Shown: positions 49,906 through 63,867, counted from the first letter of the stretch. The stretch: DNA of 64,000 bases from Triops longicaudatus (GCA_022885665.1 JAGQDJ010000075.1:1-64000), one strand, 5' to 3'. The notes: generated by a model not told the origin, from the sequence alone. Made by a program: numbers and translations.

Positions 49906-52900
49906 TTCTTTGGTCAGAGAGCCGGCCTCCGAGGATGTTCCAATACGTCACAATTTGAGTGATACCAACATCGAAATTAATTTTTAAAAAGTGCAAGCAT
50001 TTCAAGGCTTGCCCAATCTATCAATAGTGTTGTTTGAGGAAGACCCGTATCTGAGAGGGAAAAATCCCTCTGTACTTTTCTCTTTTTAGTGAGTTTTCCT
50101 CTTTTTAAACAATTAATACTATTTACCGGACATTTCATATAAAAATGTTAAGTTATTTGTAGAATTTACCCGTAAAAATATTTACGAAAGAAGGAACTAA
50201 AGATTTTCTAATTACGTTAGTAAACGTGTGTGTATTTACCAGCATGAAAGCTGACATCCCTATTTGGCTGTTAAGTTAGCTTTTAGCTGAAAAGTTTAGT
50301 GTTTAGCATCACTCGGCTAACAAGATAAAAAAAAAATCTGGTATAAAAGTAAAAAGTATTACAACTAACATGCATAAATGTCTGCTGCACTTAGAATGCT
50401 AGCTTATAACTTCGTCGTGACACGTATTTAATATTCGATTTGAGTAACATAACGATATGACAGCTCATTTTTAAAAACTTCAGGAAAACATTGTAAGAAC
50501 TTTCACATTTTTTTAATTGCGTGAGTTTTTTTGTCACACTGCCTAGTGCCTCTTGGTTACAATTTTTGCATGGTAGTTTTATTTACGATTGGGTTTTACC
50601 GAAGTACTGGCCAAACATACATTAACACCTTTCTTTTACCTAGTACTACATTTCACATGTGTAAAAGTCTAAGCGCTTATGAAATGAAAAGCCCCTTAAA
50701 ATCAAACTGAAAAGCAGTAAAATAAGGAGAAACTCTATGATTCGGTTACTGTGTAAGCCCAGGTTGATAACCGTTTTAGAGTCATGAAATTTATAAATCC
50801 TATTGCCTCTGTAGGTCCTTTTCTGATCTGATAAAAGATCGTCCGTCACAATATTGAAAACGCGCGAAAAGTTATGACGGCTTGGTTTTTATGCTGGGTC
50901 AATGAGGGAGAAAGATTATTACAATAGTTACGGTATTGCGCTTTCTTCGCAGCCTGGAACTTTTGACTATTCTACTCAACATCCCTATCTTCCTGGTTGT
51001 AGCTATGAAAAAAGAAGCGTGGACTTTTGAGCCTCATCATTAGAAAGGGGTGCGACTAGGGTTGCCGTGCACCCTGCTGGGATTCTTTCCCGCGTCTTAC
51101 CGGTACAACTTGGGTTCTACGTTTTGAATAAGCCCGGAAAGCTTAACACACATACGCGGTATCAAAGCAGCTGCTATACGAGATGGCAAGCTTGCAGGTT
51201 GATAACTAAACGGGCGCAGCGGAGCAGCTGCCATGCTAGCAGATATGCGGATGCTATATTGGCACTGGCCCTGAAAAACTCGCTTTCAAGTTCACTATAA
51301 ATTGAGGCCCTCTGCAGTTGTGACATCTCAGTACAGTATAGCGTTTTTGTCTTGTTTCATCGAGGGGTTATATATAGGCGACTTTCCATGGAGAGGGATT
51401 TCTTTCATTTTCAATGGACTTTTAGACGGAACAGGGAGCCAAATCCAACAATGTCCCTCACTTTTCGAGTGCAAAAGCACAGCAGGGCTTCCGGATTGAG
51501 ATGTCCTCGTGTCGCATCCTCACTGCTAAGATGTGTGGTGCTGCTTCGTTACTACCACGCAACCAAAGGTAAAAAGCCTCTTTAAACGCTTCCTTTCGTT
51601 AGTGGGGCCTATTCTCAAGGCCGGAGACTCCGACAAGAAGTTTTCCGAATGGTTTGATTTCACAATAGAAACGCAAAAGTCCATGTGATGTGAAGTTTCT
51701 TTCAGTGCGTCCCCAAGATTTTTCACATTGGAGTTGACTTCCCAGCAACGAAAAGGAAGCGAACCTGGCGACTCTTTCTATGTTAATACTCTGTCTTTTC
51801 GAATTTTATTCGTGGGGGAACGACATGGAAACACGGCATTAGCATAGTGCCGCTGGTGGTTTCGAAATTACCCGTAAATATTTCCAAACAATAACACAAC
51901 TCGTGGAACGCGCGATATTTTGTGAAAATTGCTTACTAGTTTCTACATCTGTAGTTTCCTTGTGTCCGAAGGTTGGATGTGGTTCGAGAAGCAACCTGCT
52001 GCAGTAAAATGACGCTTTTCTCTGTATAGAATAAGTAGCTGGCAGCGAGTAAAGAGCAGAAAGTAAAAGCATAAGATAGAAAAAAGGATACGTGTCGTGG
52101 AGGACCAGTCCGTTTTATTGTATCAAAGACCACCCGCAAATCTCTCCGTTCGCACCCGGAGCGAAATTCTCTCTATGCTTGTTAAACAAAAAGTTATTGC
52201 TACAAAAGAACTTTTCAGTATAATATAGCTAGCTAATAAGACAAGAGTCGTCATTCGATACAAAGGCTCTCACGTACAAGGAAGAGAAATGTAGCTTTTC
52301 TGCTCGACCAAAATCCTTGTATAGAAAAGTGCATTGTTCCATATGTGCAATTTGCCATTACAATGGAGGTTTCTTCCTTTGGATTCACATCAACATGAAA
52401 CAGTCTTTCGGACTTTGAAGAGAAATTCAACAACGACTTATGCTCGTCACGATACCGAATGAAACACGGCTTTTTGTCACGGTTCATTCCCCGACGCTGC
52501 CCAAGAACTTCGGCGTTGCAGCACACAAATACTATTGGTACGCCCGGAGTACGTTGCAGTCCCAAGTGTTTTCTAAACACGGCCTAAGTCGACCATGCTT
52601 GCGGAAATTCTGGTGTCTCCATAATGACAAGCTGAAGTTGGCACATGAGCTAAAAAATCTTCCTTTTGAATTGTATTAAATGTAAACAGCTTGTATTGAC
52701 GCAAGCAATGCACATTAAGTATTATCTGAGATCCTTACCCTTTTCGTATAAAATAGCGTACTGCTGTTAAAAGTACATCCATAAGTCAGACGCAGTCCGT
52801 ATTGACTCACAACAAAACCGTTCGAATCGAACGGCTAAGGAAAATTGCCAAGTTGCGTTGCTTCCAGCATTTACAACAGATCTGCTTTCCAAAACTATCT

Positions 52901-55742
52901 TATAGCTGTACACTAATTTTTACAATTCACTGCCAAACATAGTGCCAATCAGAATGTTAATACTGTGGCGGACTATGCTCTCTTGCAACTTTATACTCAC
53001 CAAAGAAAATAACGAAAAATTGGTTGAATATTGTAAGCTAAAGTGAGCTAGTTTTTGGAAGAATATTATACTATAGCGTTAAAAAGTTCTGCAGTCAGTC
53101 AAGAACTGTGTACCTTACAACCTCCGGTTTCCTTGGGCGGAACTTCTGTACTTAGATTAAACTGAATATTTCGTGTGATGCCTGATATTTTTTACGCATT
53201 ATCGTTTTCAATTCATCGAACCCTTTTTTTTTAATAGAAACTAATATCTCAAATGAAAAAAAAAACTCGAAATGACTCTGCGCTATTCAAATGATAGAAT
53301 TTAAAAGTTGTTTCTTCCGGTGTCAGAAAAACTTTTGGAGCATAATTTAGCTCAATTTTTTGTCAGTCAGAATTTTAATGGCGAAGTTCCTTTTTAACAA
53401 GAACTATGAACTGTTCCACTGGCTTACGTGACTGTTGGGAAATCTACTAATTCCAAGTTAATATTTCAAAACTCGGTAAGTGTCGACCACTCGCTATGAC
53501 TACGGTAGGCACGGACAGCTCCATCGTTGCACATTGGTGCAGTGAAAGTGTGGCACACTTGTAAATCTCGTGCCCAGGTTTTGTATAGCTACATAATGTG
53601 GATTTCATTTACGGCCTTATGCCCCACAATGTGGCCGGTACCTTGCTGGTTGGCGTGGTGTGCTCCTCTTGATGTACTGCAGAGTTGATCCACGGGGGTT
53701 TCAGCTCTTCTTTAGAATCCAACACTTGGCTCTTGCAGGAAAGCCCCATCGTAGGATGTCTAAGGCTTGAGCGCTAATCAAGGCTCGTCTGACCACATAT
53801 TGCCGTGTCCTCCCCTTCTTCACTCGTTTTACCGAACTTTTTATATACATACACACACAGCTTGCACATACACACTTGCGGGTGTCCGTCATCTCGCCAC
53901 GGATTTCGCCAGCAGGAGGTCGGCAACTTATACCAGTAGCACACTTTGCTCTTAATTGATTGCACGCTAACTAGTAATTCCTCTTACCTGATTCCTCCGC
54001 AGACGACCATCAGCCAACTTCGTCCAACTTGTTACGCATAAATACCTTTTTCAGCTTCACTTTTTAATAAGTGTAGCCGGAGGTTTAGGGAAAAGAATAT
54101 AGCAAGGGGAATTGAGGGAGTTTCGTTTATTGAGTGCATTGTTGAAAATCTCAAGGATCTTTGCAATCAGATCGCAAGGAGGGAAGTTTGGTGACAGGAG
54201 ACGTATGCGGGGTTGTTAATGGGCCATAACCAAATGAATAGGGACACTTTAAAGGAAAACTAGCCTTTTTGGCTTTTGGGGGCGGTGGAGGCGTTTGAGG
54301 CTCTTAACTTTTGCCTGGGTGAATATGGGAAAGGAACAGTTATAAAAACGCTATAGAAACCGAGTCATTTTTCTGGGTTCGAACAGTCGTTATTGTCATT
54401 TAAGAATAGAGAGAAAAGGACAATGTGGGCGGTTGGGCTTTTTCCTACGTTGGAAAAAGTGGCCTGGGCCAGCACACGGCGGTAGTGTGTATATATCTTC
54501 GTATAGGAATAGGCAGAAATCACAATGGCGGTGATTGCCTCCCTACCAATACGTCAGGTAGAGGAATGCGAGGTTTGACAGTGGCCCCCAAACGTTGCAA
54601 ATGCCCATTGGTTTCAGGATGTCATGGGTGGGCCTTTATAGATTCGAGCTCGTGCATGCAAGGCTCTCCGCTCCATCCAGTTTTACTATTAAAAACTTTG
54701 CATTTTCTCTACCTGACTCATGTGTAGCGTGCGTGAGTGCCCAGTCTGAGCGAGCTGTTTCGTTTTGGGGTTCTCTTTGCCTGCCATTGAACTTCTCCCA
54801 TATGGTTTCCAGCCACCAAGTGTGTGAAGAGAGCAACCGAAAAATAAAAAGAGAGAAGGCATAGACCAGTTCAAGGAAAGCCAAGATTCCTCACTATCAT
54901 AAAGCTGGCGTGCACAGCTCGGTCTTCACGCCAACATTCCATAACTACATGCCTCATTGCTATCTACTGTCTATATACTGTACATGTACTCTTCGGGTAT
55001 TTTCGACTATAGCGTGGATCCTGGTTCGCCTCTTATATGCACTTTTGATAGCTCCATAACTCATGTAGCGTGTCATTGAGCTACGAGAGACGGTTGCTAA
55101 GGTAGACGAAAAGGCCCTAGTACTATTGACCAAACATTGCACTGCCATGCTAAAGCATACTTTGTATAAAAATGAAAATAAAGCTAGACACGAGGATAAC
55201 AGCGGGTTTGGGGGAAGGTGGGGGAAAGGCAGAAAAGGGGAGGTACATACAGTGTTCCAAGTAACTGGTGCCGGGGTTATGTCTCCATAGCAAGTTTCTG
55301 ATGGTTAGCGTTCGCTACATAAAATTCAATGCAGAATAGGAACATATTAACAACCCAGACCAGAAAAAAATAAAAGGAAAAAATACCAGCTTATAAAGTG
55401 CAGGAGATAGAGAACCCATGTTCGTATAGATTCCCTTAAAAGCGGACGTAACCTAAATGAAGGTTTGTGCTTCTTCGGTTATTTTATGGATGAAAACCTC
55501 ATAACTCACTCAGAGCCTTCATTGTTTTACTGTTTATCAAGGGACTAAGTAGCAAGGAAAGAAGGCTATAGGCTTCGTAGCATACAAAAAAATTATAGCG
55601 AAGCGGGAAGGGAGAATAATTTCACTGGAGCAACGCAACGAAGCCCGATAAAAGTGAAATTATTACAAGGATTACGCCAAAGGCTTCTAGACGTTTCTCA
55701 TGCTGGGTTACTCAAGAGTATATACGCACTATAAACGTGATA
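49906..55742. other. Stretch with no gene recognised
   Basis: ORFs of up to about 109 codons occur on both strands without motifs. A hairpin with 12-bp perfect arms (55615-55664) is listed separately. A short run of CA repeats lies near 53850. I recognise no RNA gene. Confidence 0.4.
55615..55664. repeat. 12-bp perfect inverted repeat
   Basis: AATAATTTCACT (55615-55626) and AGTGAAATTATT (55653-55664) are exact reverse complements around a 26-base loop. A second pair, GGCTTCGT (55571-55578) and ACGAAGCC (55638-55645), overlaps it. A 12-bp match at this spacing is expected well under once in 64 kb, so it may be a small hairpin element or a structured site. It ends 78 bases before the pogo-like relic. 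Confidence 0.6.
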
Positions 55743-56029
55743 CAGTGGACTCCACTTAAGTTGAATTTGGATAAGACGAAATTCCATTTAACTAGAACGA
55801 AAGCTTACGGTCCCGAATTATAAAATTTTAGCAAATAAAAGTTCTGATAGGAAGAATTTCCACTGAAAACAAAATCTTCAACCACGGTCTCGAGCCGTTC
55901 TTCTTCAGCGGAGAACACTGCAGTAAATATATAAATATACACTCCACTAATTAAAACTTTAGTAAGAAAACTTGCCTTAAAATAAATTTCGGACCATTCG
56001 GATAAACGACCAACTACTGCACTGTACAA
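55743..56029 (-). mobile_element. Decayed 3' end of a pogo/Tigger-like transposon
   Basis: After a TA at 55741 the sequence CAGTGGACTCCACTTAAGTT, followed by GGATAAGACGAAATTCC and TAACTAGAACGAAAGCTTACGGTCCCG, has the repeated 'TTAAGTnGAA / GGATAAGnCGAA' make-up of invertebrate pogo/Tigger ends. On the minus strand an ORF (55805-56029, 74 codons) runs up to this end. It has an acidic segment and a final QNFYLLKFY, which faintly resembles the Q-x-x-I-x-x-F-F tail of pogo transposases. No opposite end was found, so the copy is truncated and cannot move itself. Confidence 0.5.
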
Positions 56030-57994
56030 TATAATGCAAATTTCTTGAGACGCTTATCAGAGGAAAATACGCAAGGTGAATCTAAAGCAACTGGAGAATT
56101 TTAATACTTGAACTTTCAGATTACACGCGCTACGCTGTACATTTAAAAAAAATACAACTCCGTAGAACCATTGTATTTGTGAGTATATTTAGGCCATCAA
56201 AACTTCCGCCTGTTATTTAAATACGGTTATACGCAGGGACTGAGGCAAACGGGAAACCCAAATGTACAGCAGTCAGGCGTTTAGTTCGTAACACATTACC
56301 AACAATGTTAGGGTCCACAATTAGTCTAGAAAGAAAATCTTGTCGTACCAAATAATTGTGGACTAATAACGCGTTATACTGCCTTGCATATAGTCTTCAT
56401 GTGGACTCTTTCCTTGTTGAGTGAATCATATAGAGTATTACAGTACCACCGAAAGTCAAACTATGACCTGAGAGGACTGATATAAAGGTGTTTTTTCTAA
56501 AGTCGACCCCCTCTTGTTACCCCCCTGAGAGTGGGGTTGGACCTTTATCGGGAGCCATCCCCAAGTATTAGCATCTGCCTCCCTGCTTAAAATCTTAAAA
56601 ATACAATAATTCAAAGACCATTAAGCTTAAGACACAATGACGTTTCGCACGCAATGTCGAGTCAAAATCGACTGAACTTACTTCCAAATGACATGGAAAC
56701 TTGCAATATTCTTTTCTAAAACCAATTTACCTTGGTCGTCAATCCACATACGTGAAATTAAAATTGTTTGCGCGGGATTTTTCCCCTGAAAAAATGATAG
56801 TGCCCTTAGCAGCCTTGAATGTTATCACGTAACATTAATCTTTACTGAACCCCATAGTAGAAGTTAATGTTTAAAGCAGTGGCGTACAAAGCAGGGCAGT
56901 AGCCATCCGCCCCGAGTGACAAGCTATATAAGAGTCCTACAACTGAAAATAGTGTTAGATTAATTGGAATGACGTCTGAAGAAAAGAACTGCTTTCCTGT
57001 GCGATGCTATGTTTCATGATTCCAATGCGGCGCGAAAGAAAAGCGGATCTTACCCTTTGTTCTAGCTATGACTGTTACGTGACTATGTACAAACTGTGGA
57101 AACCTGTCATGCATTATTTTTTGGTTTATTTTCTTGCCTTGGTAGAATATGCGGCGCTGCACCTTATCCAAGTGCTGGACTTTCAAGTGGGTGTTGCAGA
57201 ACCCAGGGCTTCGTGTATCGTGAAAGTTGTTGGAGAATCATACTATTACATCGTGTTGTGACTTGGAGAAGTATTACGATTGATGCGCTTTACTTCACGC
57301 AACATTGGCCATAACTGTCCCTAGAAACTACCTTAACGCCCCAAACCTGCCCCATTACAAGGGTGCTTGACTATTCAGAAGATTTAACTAAGACCAAATA
57401 AAATGAAAAACTCCCTTTGCGCAAGTTTATTTGCAACAACTAGGTCGCGGTGAGTTTGTTTAAAACTTTGAAAATGCCAAACACATTTATATTTGCATTG
57501 AATTATTGTGTTTCATCCTTATTTCAAGTTATTTTTAGGATAAGCTGGTTTTACAAGAGGGCCAACGAATTGGCTGTCGGCAAAAGAAAGGACACGTTAT
57601 CTAATGGAGGAATGTGTGAATGGAGTACACCATATACCATTCTAAAAAAAAAGTATTTTAAATAAAAACAGCTTTTAAATTATTTTATTATATTTAAGAT
57701 TATTTGTTCTATTATTCTTTAGAAAAATAGCGTTAATTAGAAAATGCTAGAAATATGATTTAAAGGACTTAATTAAGTATTCTCGAAGTATTTCTCTGCC
57801 ATAACCAAATTTTCAAAGAATTGCGATTTCTGGGGATTTTAAGCTTGATTCCATTTTTAAACGTGATAGTCACGTGTTTTTCCAAAAATGTATTTCGTTT
57901 TTGCTGCTATATGTGGTAAAAAACAAATGAAAGTTAATACAGAAGTCAAAATACTAATTTTTGCAAGAGTGCTGGCATACAAGACTATTACGGT
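56030..57994. other. Stretch with no gene recognised
   Basis: Two overlapping ORFs (57004-57261 and 57096-57314, both +) have no motif and are rejected as chance. A clearly AT-rich block lies at about 57650-57860. Confidence 0.4.
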
Positions 57995-58960
57995 ATGTCG
58001 ATGGCTATCTCGGCCCATGTTAAACATTCTCATACAAACGAACTGTCCCTTTCAGGCTCGTCAACCTATCTTCTCCGGGCCTTTTGTCCCCATGCACATC
58101 AACATGTGGCTGTTCATCTTCATATATCTAACACAATAGCTCACACCGGAGAAGAGGGCCGCAAACCTAAAAAGAATAACATCTGTGAGGAATCCGCAAA
58201 CCTACGCGCAACAAGCATGCGTAAATACGTCTCAGGTATGTGACGTTACGAAACCTATAGACTATGTATACATAACAATGTGCACCCAAACTAAGAAAAA
58301 CCCCTCCTATTTAGAGTACATTAACTATTAGCTCAACGACATGCTGTCTGTTCGTTGCTTCGTTTCCACTCGGCTACATCATCAAGGATTCTTGACCACA
58401 TAAGAGCCCAACAAGAGCACTTCAACGGATCGCTGAAGAATAGCAAGACACACATGGGTGTATGCGTGCTCCAACCTTACTGTAACGGCTCGATTGTTAT
58501 TTCCATAGTACCAGACGAACAAACCAGCAGAAAATTAGTTTCTTGACCACACAAGCATGCTCACGCAGGTATGTGAAAAAGCCCAGGAGAACCTTTCAAG
58601 CATGTATTCATAGCCCCGTCACCCAACATATTGCTAAACATATTCGCTTTGCTAAAGCTATAGCGAAAAACTAACGTCCACCCGCCGAGAAAGGACACTA
58701 ATTATGGCAGTCTTGACCTAAGTTGACACCTAATTACAGCGCTGTAAATTCGAACTCACGCAAGTTCCTTTTGCCAGGACAGCAACCATTTCAACGTGGG
58801 TTCAAGCACAATATCCTATAAAAGCCAATTTCTGTCGAGCCCATGTCCCAGGTAAACAGGGCCGGCGATCACGAAAGTCCCATTAAATGTCACTTTGGAT
58901 TATATGGAACGCAAGGAGGACAGACAAGACGACTCCGAGCCCACAACAACGCGCTCGTTT
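57995..58960 (+). pseudogene. Relic of a C2H2 zinc-finger array
   Basis: Several pieces in shifting frames resemble C2H2 fingers. HTGEE (58142-58156) is like the HTGEKP linker. CSLLRFHSATSSRILDHIRAQ (from about 58350) matches C-x2-C-x12-H-x3-H with one Cys and the last His lost. ACIHSPVTQHIAKHIRFAK (near 58600-58660) and KCHFGLYGTQ...RRLRAHNN (58885-58947) look like a finger start and end. CAGGTATGTGA follows a finger-like end at two places about 340 bases apart, close to four 84-base finger units. Stops and frameshifts separate the pieces. What is seen is the patterning; that it is a dead zinc-finger gene is inference. Single-finger look-alikes do arise by chance. Confidence 0.38.
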
Positions 58961-61900
58961 TCTTTCATTCCAACTCCAGCAACCCCCAGCTTTTGAACTG
59001 AAAAGCGTTCAAGCTACACCCCTGTGTCGTTTTTACGAGCTCAGGGTGCAGTAGGCATATCCAGCTTATAACAATGGACAAAAAGCCAGCCTTAACCCTA
59101 TCAACCCGGTTGACGTGCTCGTGCCCGCCGTGGAGACGCTACTGTTCTAGGGCTGTCTCTCCCTCCCTCCCCTTTCCACCAACAGTGCTGTCCAATAATT
59201 ACACAATGACCCAGCGAACTGACCACCCACGTAGCCCTTACTGAACTATCAAACGTTACAACGAATCTAGAAGTATACCAACTGGCCATAAATATAACAT
59301 AAAAACTTCAGTCTTTTATAGACGGGCATTTTCTGTCAGGTTTTCAGATAGTGACGCTCCCACAACATGAAGCCTTAAAGATACCTCAGTGTTACTCCGA
59401 AACTCGGGGAAAGACTTTTTATTCTTTTTATTTGCTGCAGAGATAGCACGTACATGGCTCTGCGTTTTATGCATCTAGTAATATCAAACACATTAATATG
59501 GTTCCAAGGAAAAATAGCGTTTCTGACTCACGCCCGAGTCATAAATTCATGTCATCCCCCACTCACCAGGAACTCATAATACGAGTCACCCGCCTTCTTT
59601 CTTGCCCGCCACCCGTACGTTATACTTGGCTGTTTTTCGATAATGGACTATCGGTGTTGTCTATAACAACCATCCACCCTTGAGCCTCCCCCCGTAAAAA
59701 GAAAAGAAAAATTGTCGAATAAGGCAAAAAAAAAAAAACGCACAAGTCATACAGTTTGGGGGTCACCGCCACATTGGTGTATTCACTACATATTTTCTCT
59801 TCCATTTCTTTCAGCGCATAGAAATAAAAGACAATAAGAGAACTGGAAATTATGGCCACAGTTTGATTCACGTTATTATGTGCCTCCATTCCCCCAGCGA
59901 GTAGAGCGTGAATCTACCTGGAGCTGGTCCAAGTCGTAGCCATGCATAAGACCAATGGCGGGTTTCTCTACCTGAGCGGCCTACCTGGCGAGTTTCCATG
60001 ACTGCTGCGCCAATGGCACAAGTTTGATCCAGGTGCGAACGCCATTGTGGAATGCCACTGCCCACCAATGACTAAAACGCTCGCACCCCAAAAGTTCCCG
60101 GCCATTTTTTCGGTCCATAAATCATAACAGAACTGACAATGCGGAACGCCATTTTCCTCATAAAAACAAAACAAAAAATCTAACGGCAACTGAATCACCG
60201 AATCGTACAATTACATTTAAACTCCGCTTGGATTTTCCACACCGCAACAATGGCAAAAACCCCTTTCGCTACAGAACTGTCTTTTCGTCGTTGGGTAGAA
60301 TTCCCTTCGGGAAAATGAAAAACGCTCCGGGAGGTTCTACTTTGAACACCCAGGCCAAGTCTACTTGTTGATTTTCTTCAAATGAGACGCAACTTCCCTT
60401 TTCTTGGAACATTTCTTTTTTTTTAAGGCAAGAATTGACGTGAATGCTAATAGAAGTGCATCACAAAACTTATTGATTTTTTATTTTATTTAAAGCAGAA
60501 TGGTTAACACGCTTTGTTTTTTAACATTCCACAGCGCTTAATGCATTTTCCTCTTGTAGGAGGAATGCATCCCAAAAGGGTTGAAAGAAACGTGAATGCA
60601 ACCTATTTATTACTCGCGTAAGCAATACGGTCTACAATCTAAATCCACTGGTGGAAGGGCCATGAAGGCATTTACGTGCGTTTATATTTTTCCTTTCTTT
60701 TTTTTATGGTAGGAGGTTATATTTCCACCGGAGATGAGTTTATCGGCAGGGGGTTTACCGAACTGGTCACAGGTAGCACCCCCGTCGTTTAAAAGAGAAG
60801 GATTTTTCTTCCTTCTGTTTCCTTCCTCTCAGTTTTACCCTTTCGACCTTTGACCTGGTGAGAACTATATGGAATTTTTGGAGAATTTTCAGCCTGTCGC
60901 TTTTTCTTAGCCTGACACTATTTTTGTATTCCGCTTAAGCCTGTGCCTTTTCTCATTTTACGAAACGAAAATATTACGTTAAGATATCGTGCCATAATTT
61001 TTACGCAACGAATACATTAAGTAGGGAAAAGGGTGTACGACAGAAACTTAATTCGACACAATGGTAGAGACATTACTTATATATACCAAGCCTGACTTAA
61101 TAACAGAAAAGTTTTTAAGGTTTATCTGATTATTGTTATTATCGCCCGCCCGTCGATACGCAATTTCTGTCACTGAGCTATGAAATACAGTCTGAAAAAG
61201 CATTGGTGGATTTGATTCATGTTAATGAGAAATATTTCTCGTTTACTTCCCGCCTCTGCATAAAACCCTTGGCTGGCGTTTTTGGTGGGGAACTGAGTTG
61301 CGTGTGGAAGAAAAGTCGTGCAATTAATCACCTATCAAGCCGACTTATGATGCAGTTTGTTGCCGCAGGACGTTTACTCCTGTCGTAAGCGAAAAGCCCA
61401 TTAGCCGTACCTTCCAGACGTGTAATCGTTTTGGCTTACCAACGTATCACACTTCTCTTCGAAATACGAGGATCAGGATAAGATCGTCACAGCGTCAGAG
61501 CGCGAGCTCGGTTTCTCGCACCCCTGCAAGCCGTAAAACTAATTCATAATAGTGCGCGCACCCATGTAACGAACTTCACTTTGTTGACGCACCAACGAAT
61601 AGGCACTGTTTTAAATTACATGTCGAGCACAACATCTTCTAGGATTTATGCATGTAGGAGTAAACCACTCGCAGGAAGTCTAAACAATGATATGTGTTAA
61701 AACCATTAAAAAAAATACTTCTGTTTTTTTAAGTTCTTTTATACACAAATTTGCACATGATATGGTTGCATCACACTTAATAGCAGGACAACTTGAGGGG
61801 TTCATATACCAGTTTTTAAAGAATATGCGTTGAAGGGGGAATTGCTGTGAATTATGCTTGATTTTTTTAGAAGGCTCAATAAACGGGGGAGAAAAAATAA

Positions 61901-63708
61901 CTTTTTTCGCAGTGAAGTATATGAAGCTCGGCAAGTTATAACTTTCTCTTCGTTGACATCGGTTTGCCTGCTCTAATACATTCGCGACAATACGGAATAT
62001 CCCCGTCACGTGTCGTGTTTGACGTACGTTGGTGTTATGCCGTTGGCGGGTGTTCGTTTTCTATAAGTCATGGTTAAGCGAGGGAGGGATTACACTTGTC
62101 ACCCTCACATTTGCATGTAATGAAATCTGGGGAACGGTTAACAGCACCGCAAAGCCTTCCCCAAACTTTATATTTGGCTTTCTCAGAGTATGTACTATAC
62201 CACTACATACACTACAAAGCAGTGAACCCTTTCGCTGTAATCCGATTCTATTATTAGCTTGTACCACTAACAGCGGGCTCTCTAAGCTCCACCCGAAAGC
62301 CGCCTTTTGTAAGCTTTTCATGACTGTCACCTCAGATGGAGAATATTAACCTTTCCTTCATCAGTAAAAAGTCACTTTACAGGAATAACACTTCACGTTT
62401 GGGTTCCTTCCTTCTTGAGCTGAAAATAGGAAGATCAGTTAATTCTTTATAAAAGGTTCATTATATATTTGAAGTGGATAAAAGACGGCTAACGGACGCA
62501 AACCAGAACCTGAGACTTGGCTTTGTTTTCCAAATTTTCGTTCTTAGACAACGAACTTACAAAGATACTACATTTTTCAAACTGAAACGGAATGAGCTGA
62601 CAAAAAGGACGGGAGATGAACGTGTAAAGTAGATTCATTCATCACTAGGCCTTAGCTGTGAAAGAGCAATTTCTTTCTTAATGGAATCTTTCTCTCGACC
62701 GAAAGTCACTTGTTTCTATCTCACCTGAGACTATTTTTTTCCCGTAAATTGCACTTTATAAAGAAATATTGAAAGGCTATGAGTACTTTTATTATTCTTT
62801 TCTTACTGGAACAATGTGCACAGGGCCAAATTCATGTGTGCTGTATACGTACTGTCTACATGTGTAAGACAGTATGTGTCTGACCACAACAATAGAGAAG
62901 GGGAGAAAAAGGGGAAGCTCCCGGTTTCCCAACCACGATGTTCTCTCAAGATACGTAAATCGGATTAAAGCTGCTGCCGAGGCTCATTTTCTCACCTCAA
63001 GTTCAGTTGGAAGGAAAATCTCCCAAAAGAACGAACCCATTCATTGAGGTCCATTTCCCTGTCCGGAAATCAGCCATTCCAGGTTTTTATTCCCTGCTAT
63101 AACAATTCGTTACTCAAATTCTCTTCACATTGGCCGCAATAAGCCTCTCGTATTTTCCCACAACAACTGTTTGGTGTTACGCGATCTTCATCATTTATTT
63201 TTTTCTCCTAGGAAAACTAACTTTTCCTTCATAAAAAAAAAAATATCCATGGCCACTTCATTGAGAAAACGCGGAGACGCAGTCTGGCAGACTCGAGTGG
63301 TCAACCGGAATAGGCGCAATAAAAACTCCTAAAGCAACAAAAAGGCATGACTTGAGTCCATAAAAAGGAGTTGAGATTTACAATAATAATAATTTGAGAA
63401 GAACAAGGACAAAATGTAACGTCCCAGTAGTACACGGCAAGTGCCAGGGGAAGGGTGTTTTTTTTTCTTACCCTCCCTTCTATTTATTTGCATAAAAAAA
63501 AGAGGAAGATGCGCGCCCTCAAGTTTTTCACAGGTTTCACACAACGCAGCGGGGACACTTGACAGGAAAAGTCTTCTAGGACTCGATGTCATCCTCCTGG
63601 GCAGGCAGGTAGACAGCATTGGAGAGTATTTTATGAGCGAGAACAATTGAATTGGATATTTCATAGGGTTTTGCCTTTTCTCGCTTACTACAACACGGTC
63701 TTGCGTCC
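58961..63708. other. Stretch with no gene recognised
   Basis: ORFs of up to 111 codons occur on both strands without recognisable domains. The sequence just after the finger relic could include more decayed material. I see no RNA gene or repeat array. Confidence 0.4.
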
Positions 63709-63867
63709 CTAGTTTCTGGAGTTTTTCTTCTTTTTTTTTCGGGGGGCATGTTGTGGAGCAAAAGGTAAGAGAGGGACACAGATGGTCTCGGACTTTTCCC
63801 CGGGAAGAAGATTCATGAAGGATTCAAGCGAGCCAGCTCGGGACAATAAAGCCTCCAAACGGACCAT
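63709..63867 (-). CDS. Short ORF of unknown nature near the window edge
   Basis: An ATG at 63867 opens 52 codons that end in a Lys-rich tail made by an A run (PRKKKKKNSRN) and stop at TAG 63709. A stop lies two codons upstream, so it would have to begin here. An overlapping ORF in another frame (63576-63779) is also open. I see no splice signals that favour either. I list it only because its composition (blocks such as EALLSRAGSLESFMNLLPGE) is less random-looking than its neighbours. Confidence 0.12.
   Translation of the reverse strand: MVRLEALLSRAGSLESFMNLLPGEKSETICVPLLPFAPQHAPRKKKKKNSRN

Noticed and set aside
60000..60210. Minus-strand HCQFCYDLW motif as a further zinc-finger relic
   Set aside because: It has C-x2-C but no L-x2-H-x3-H after it, so it is not supported as a finger.
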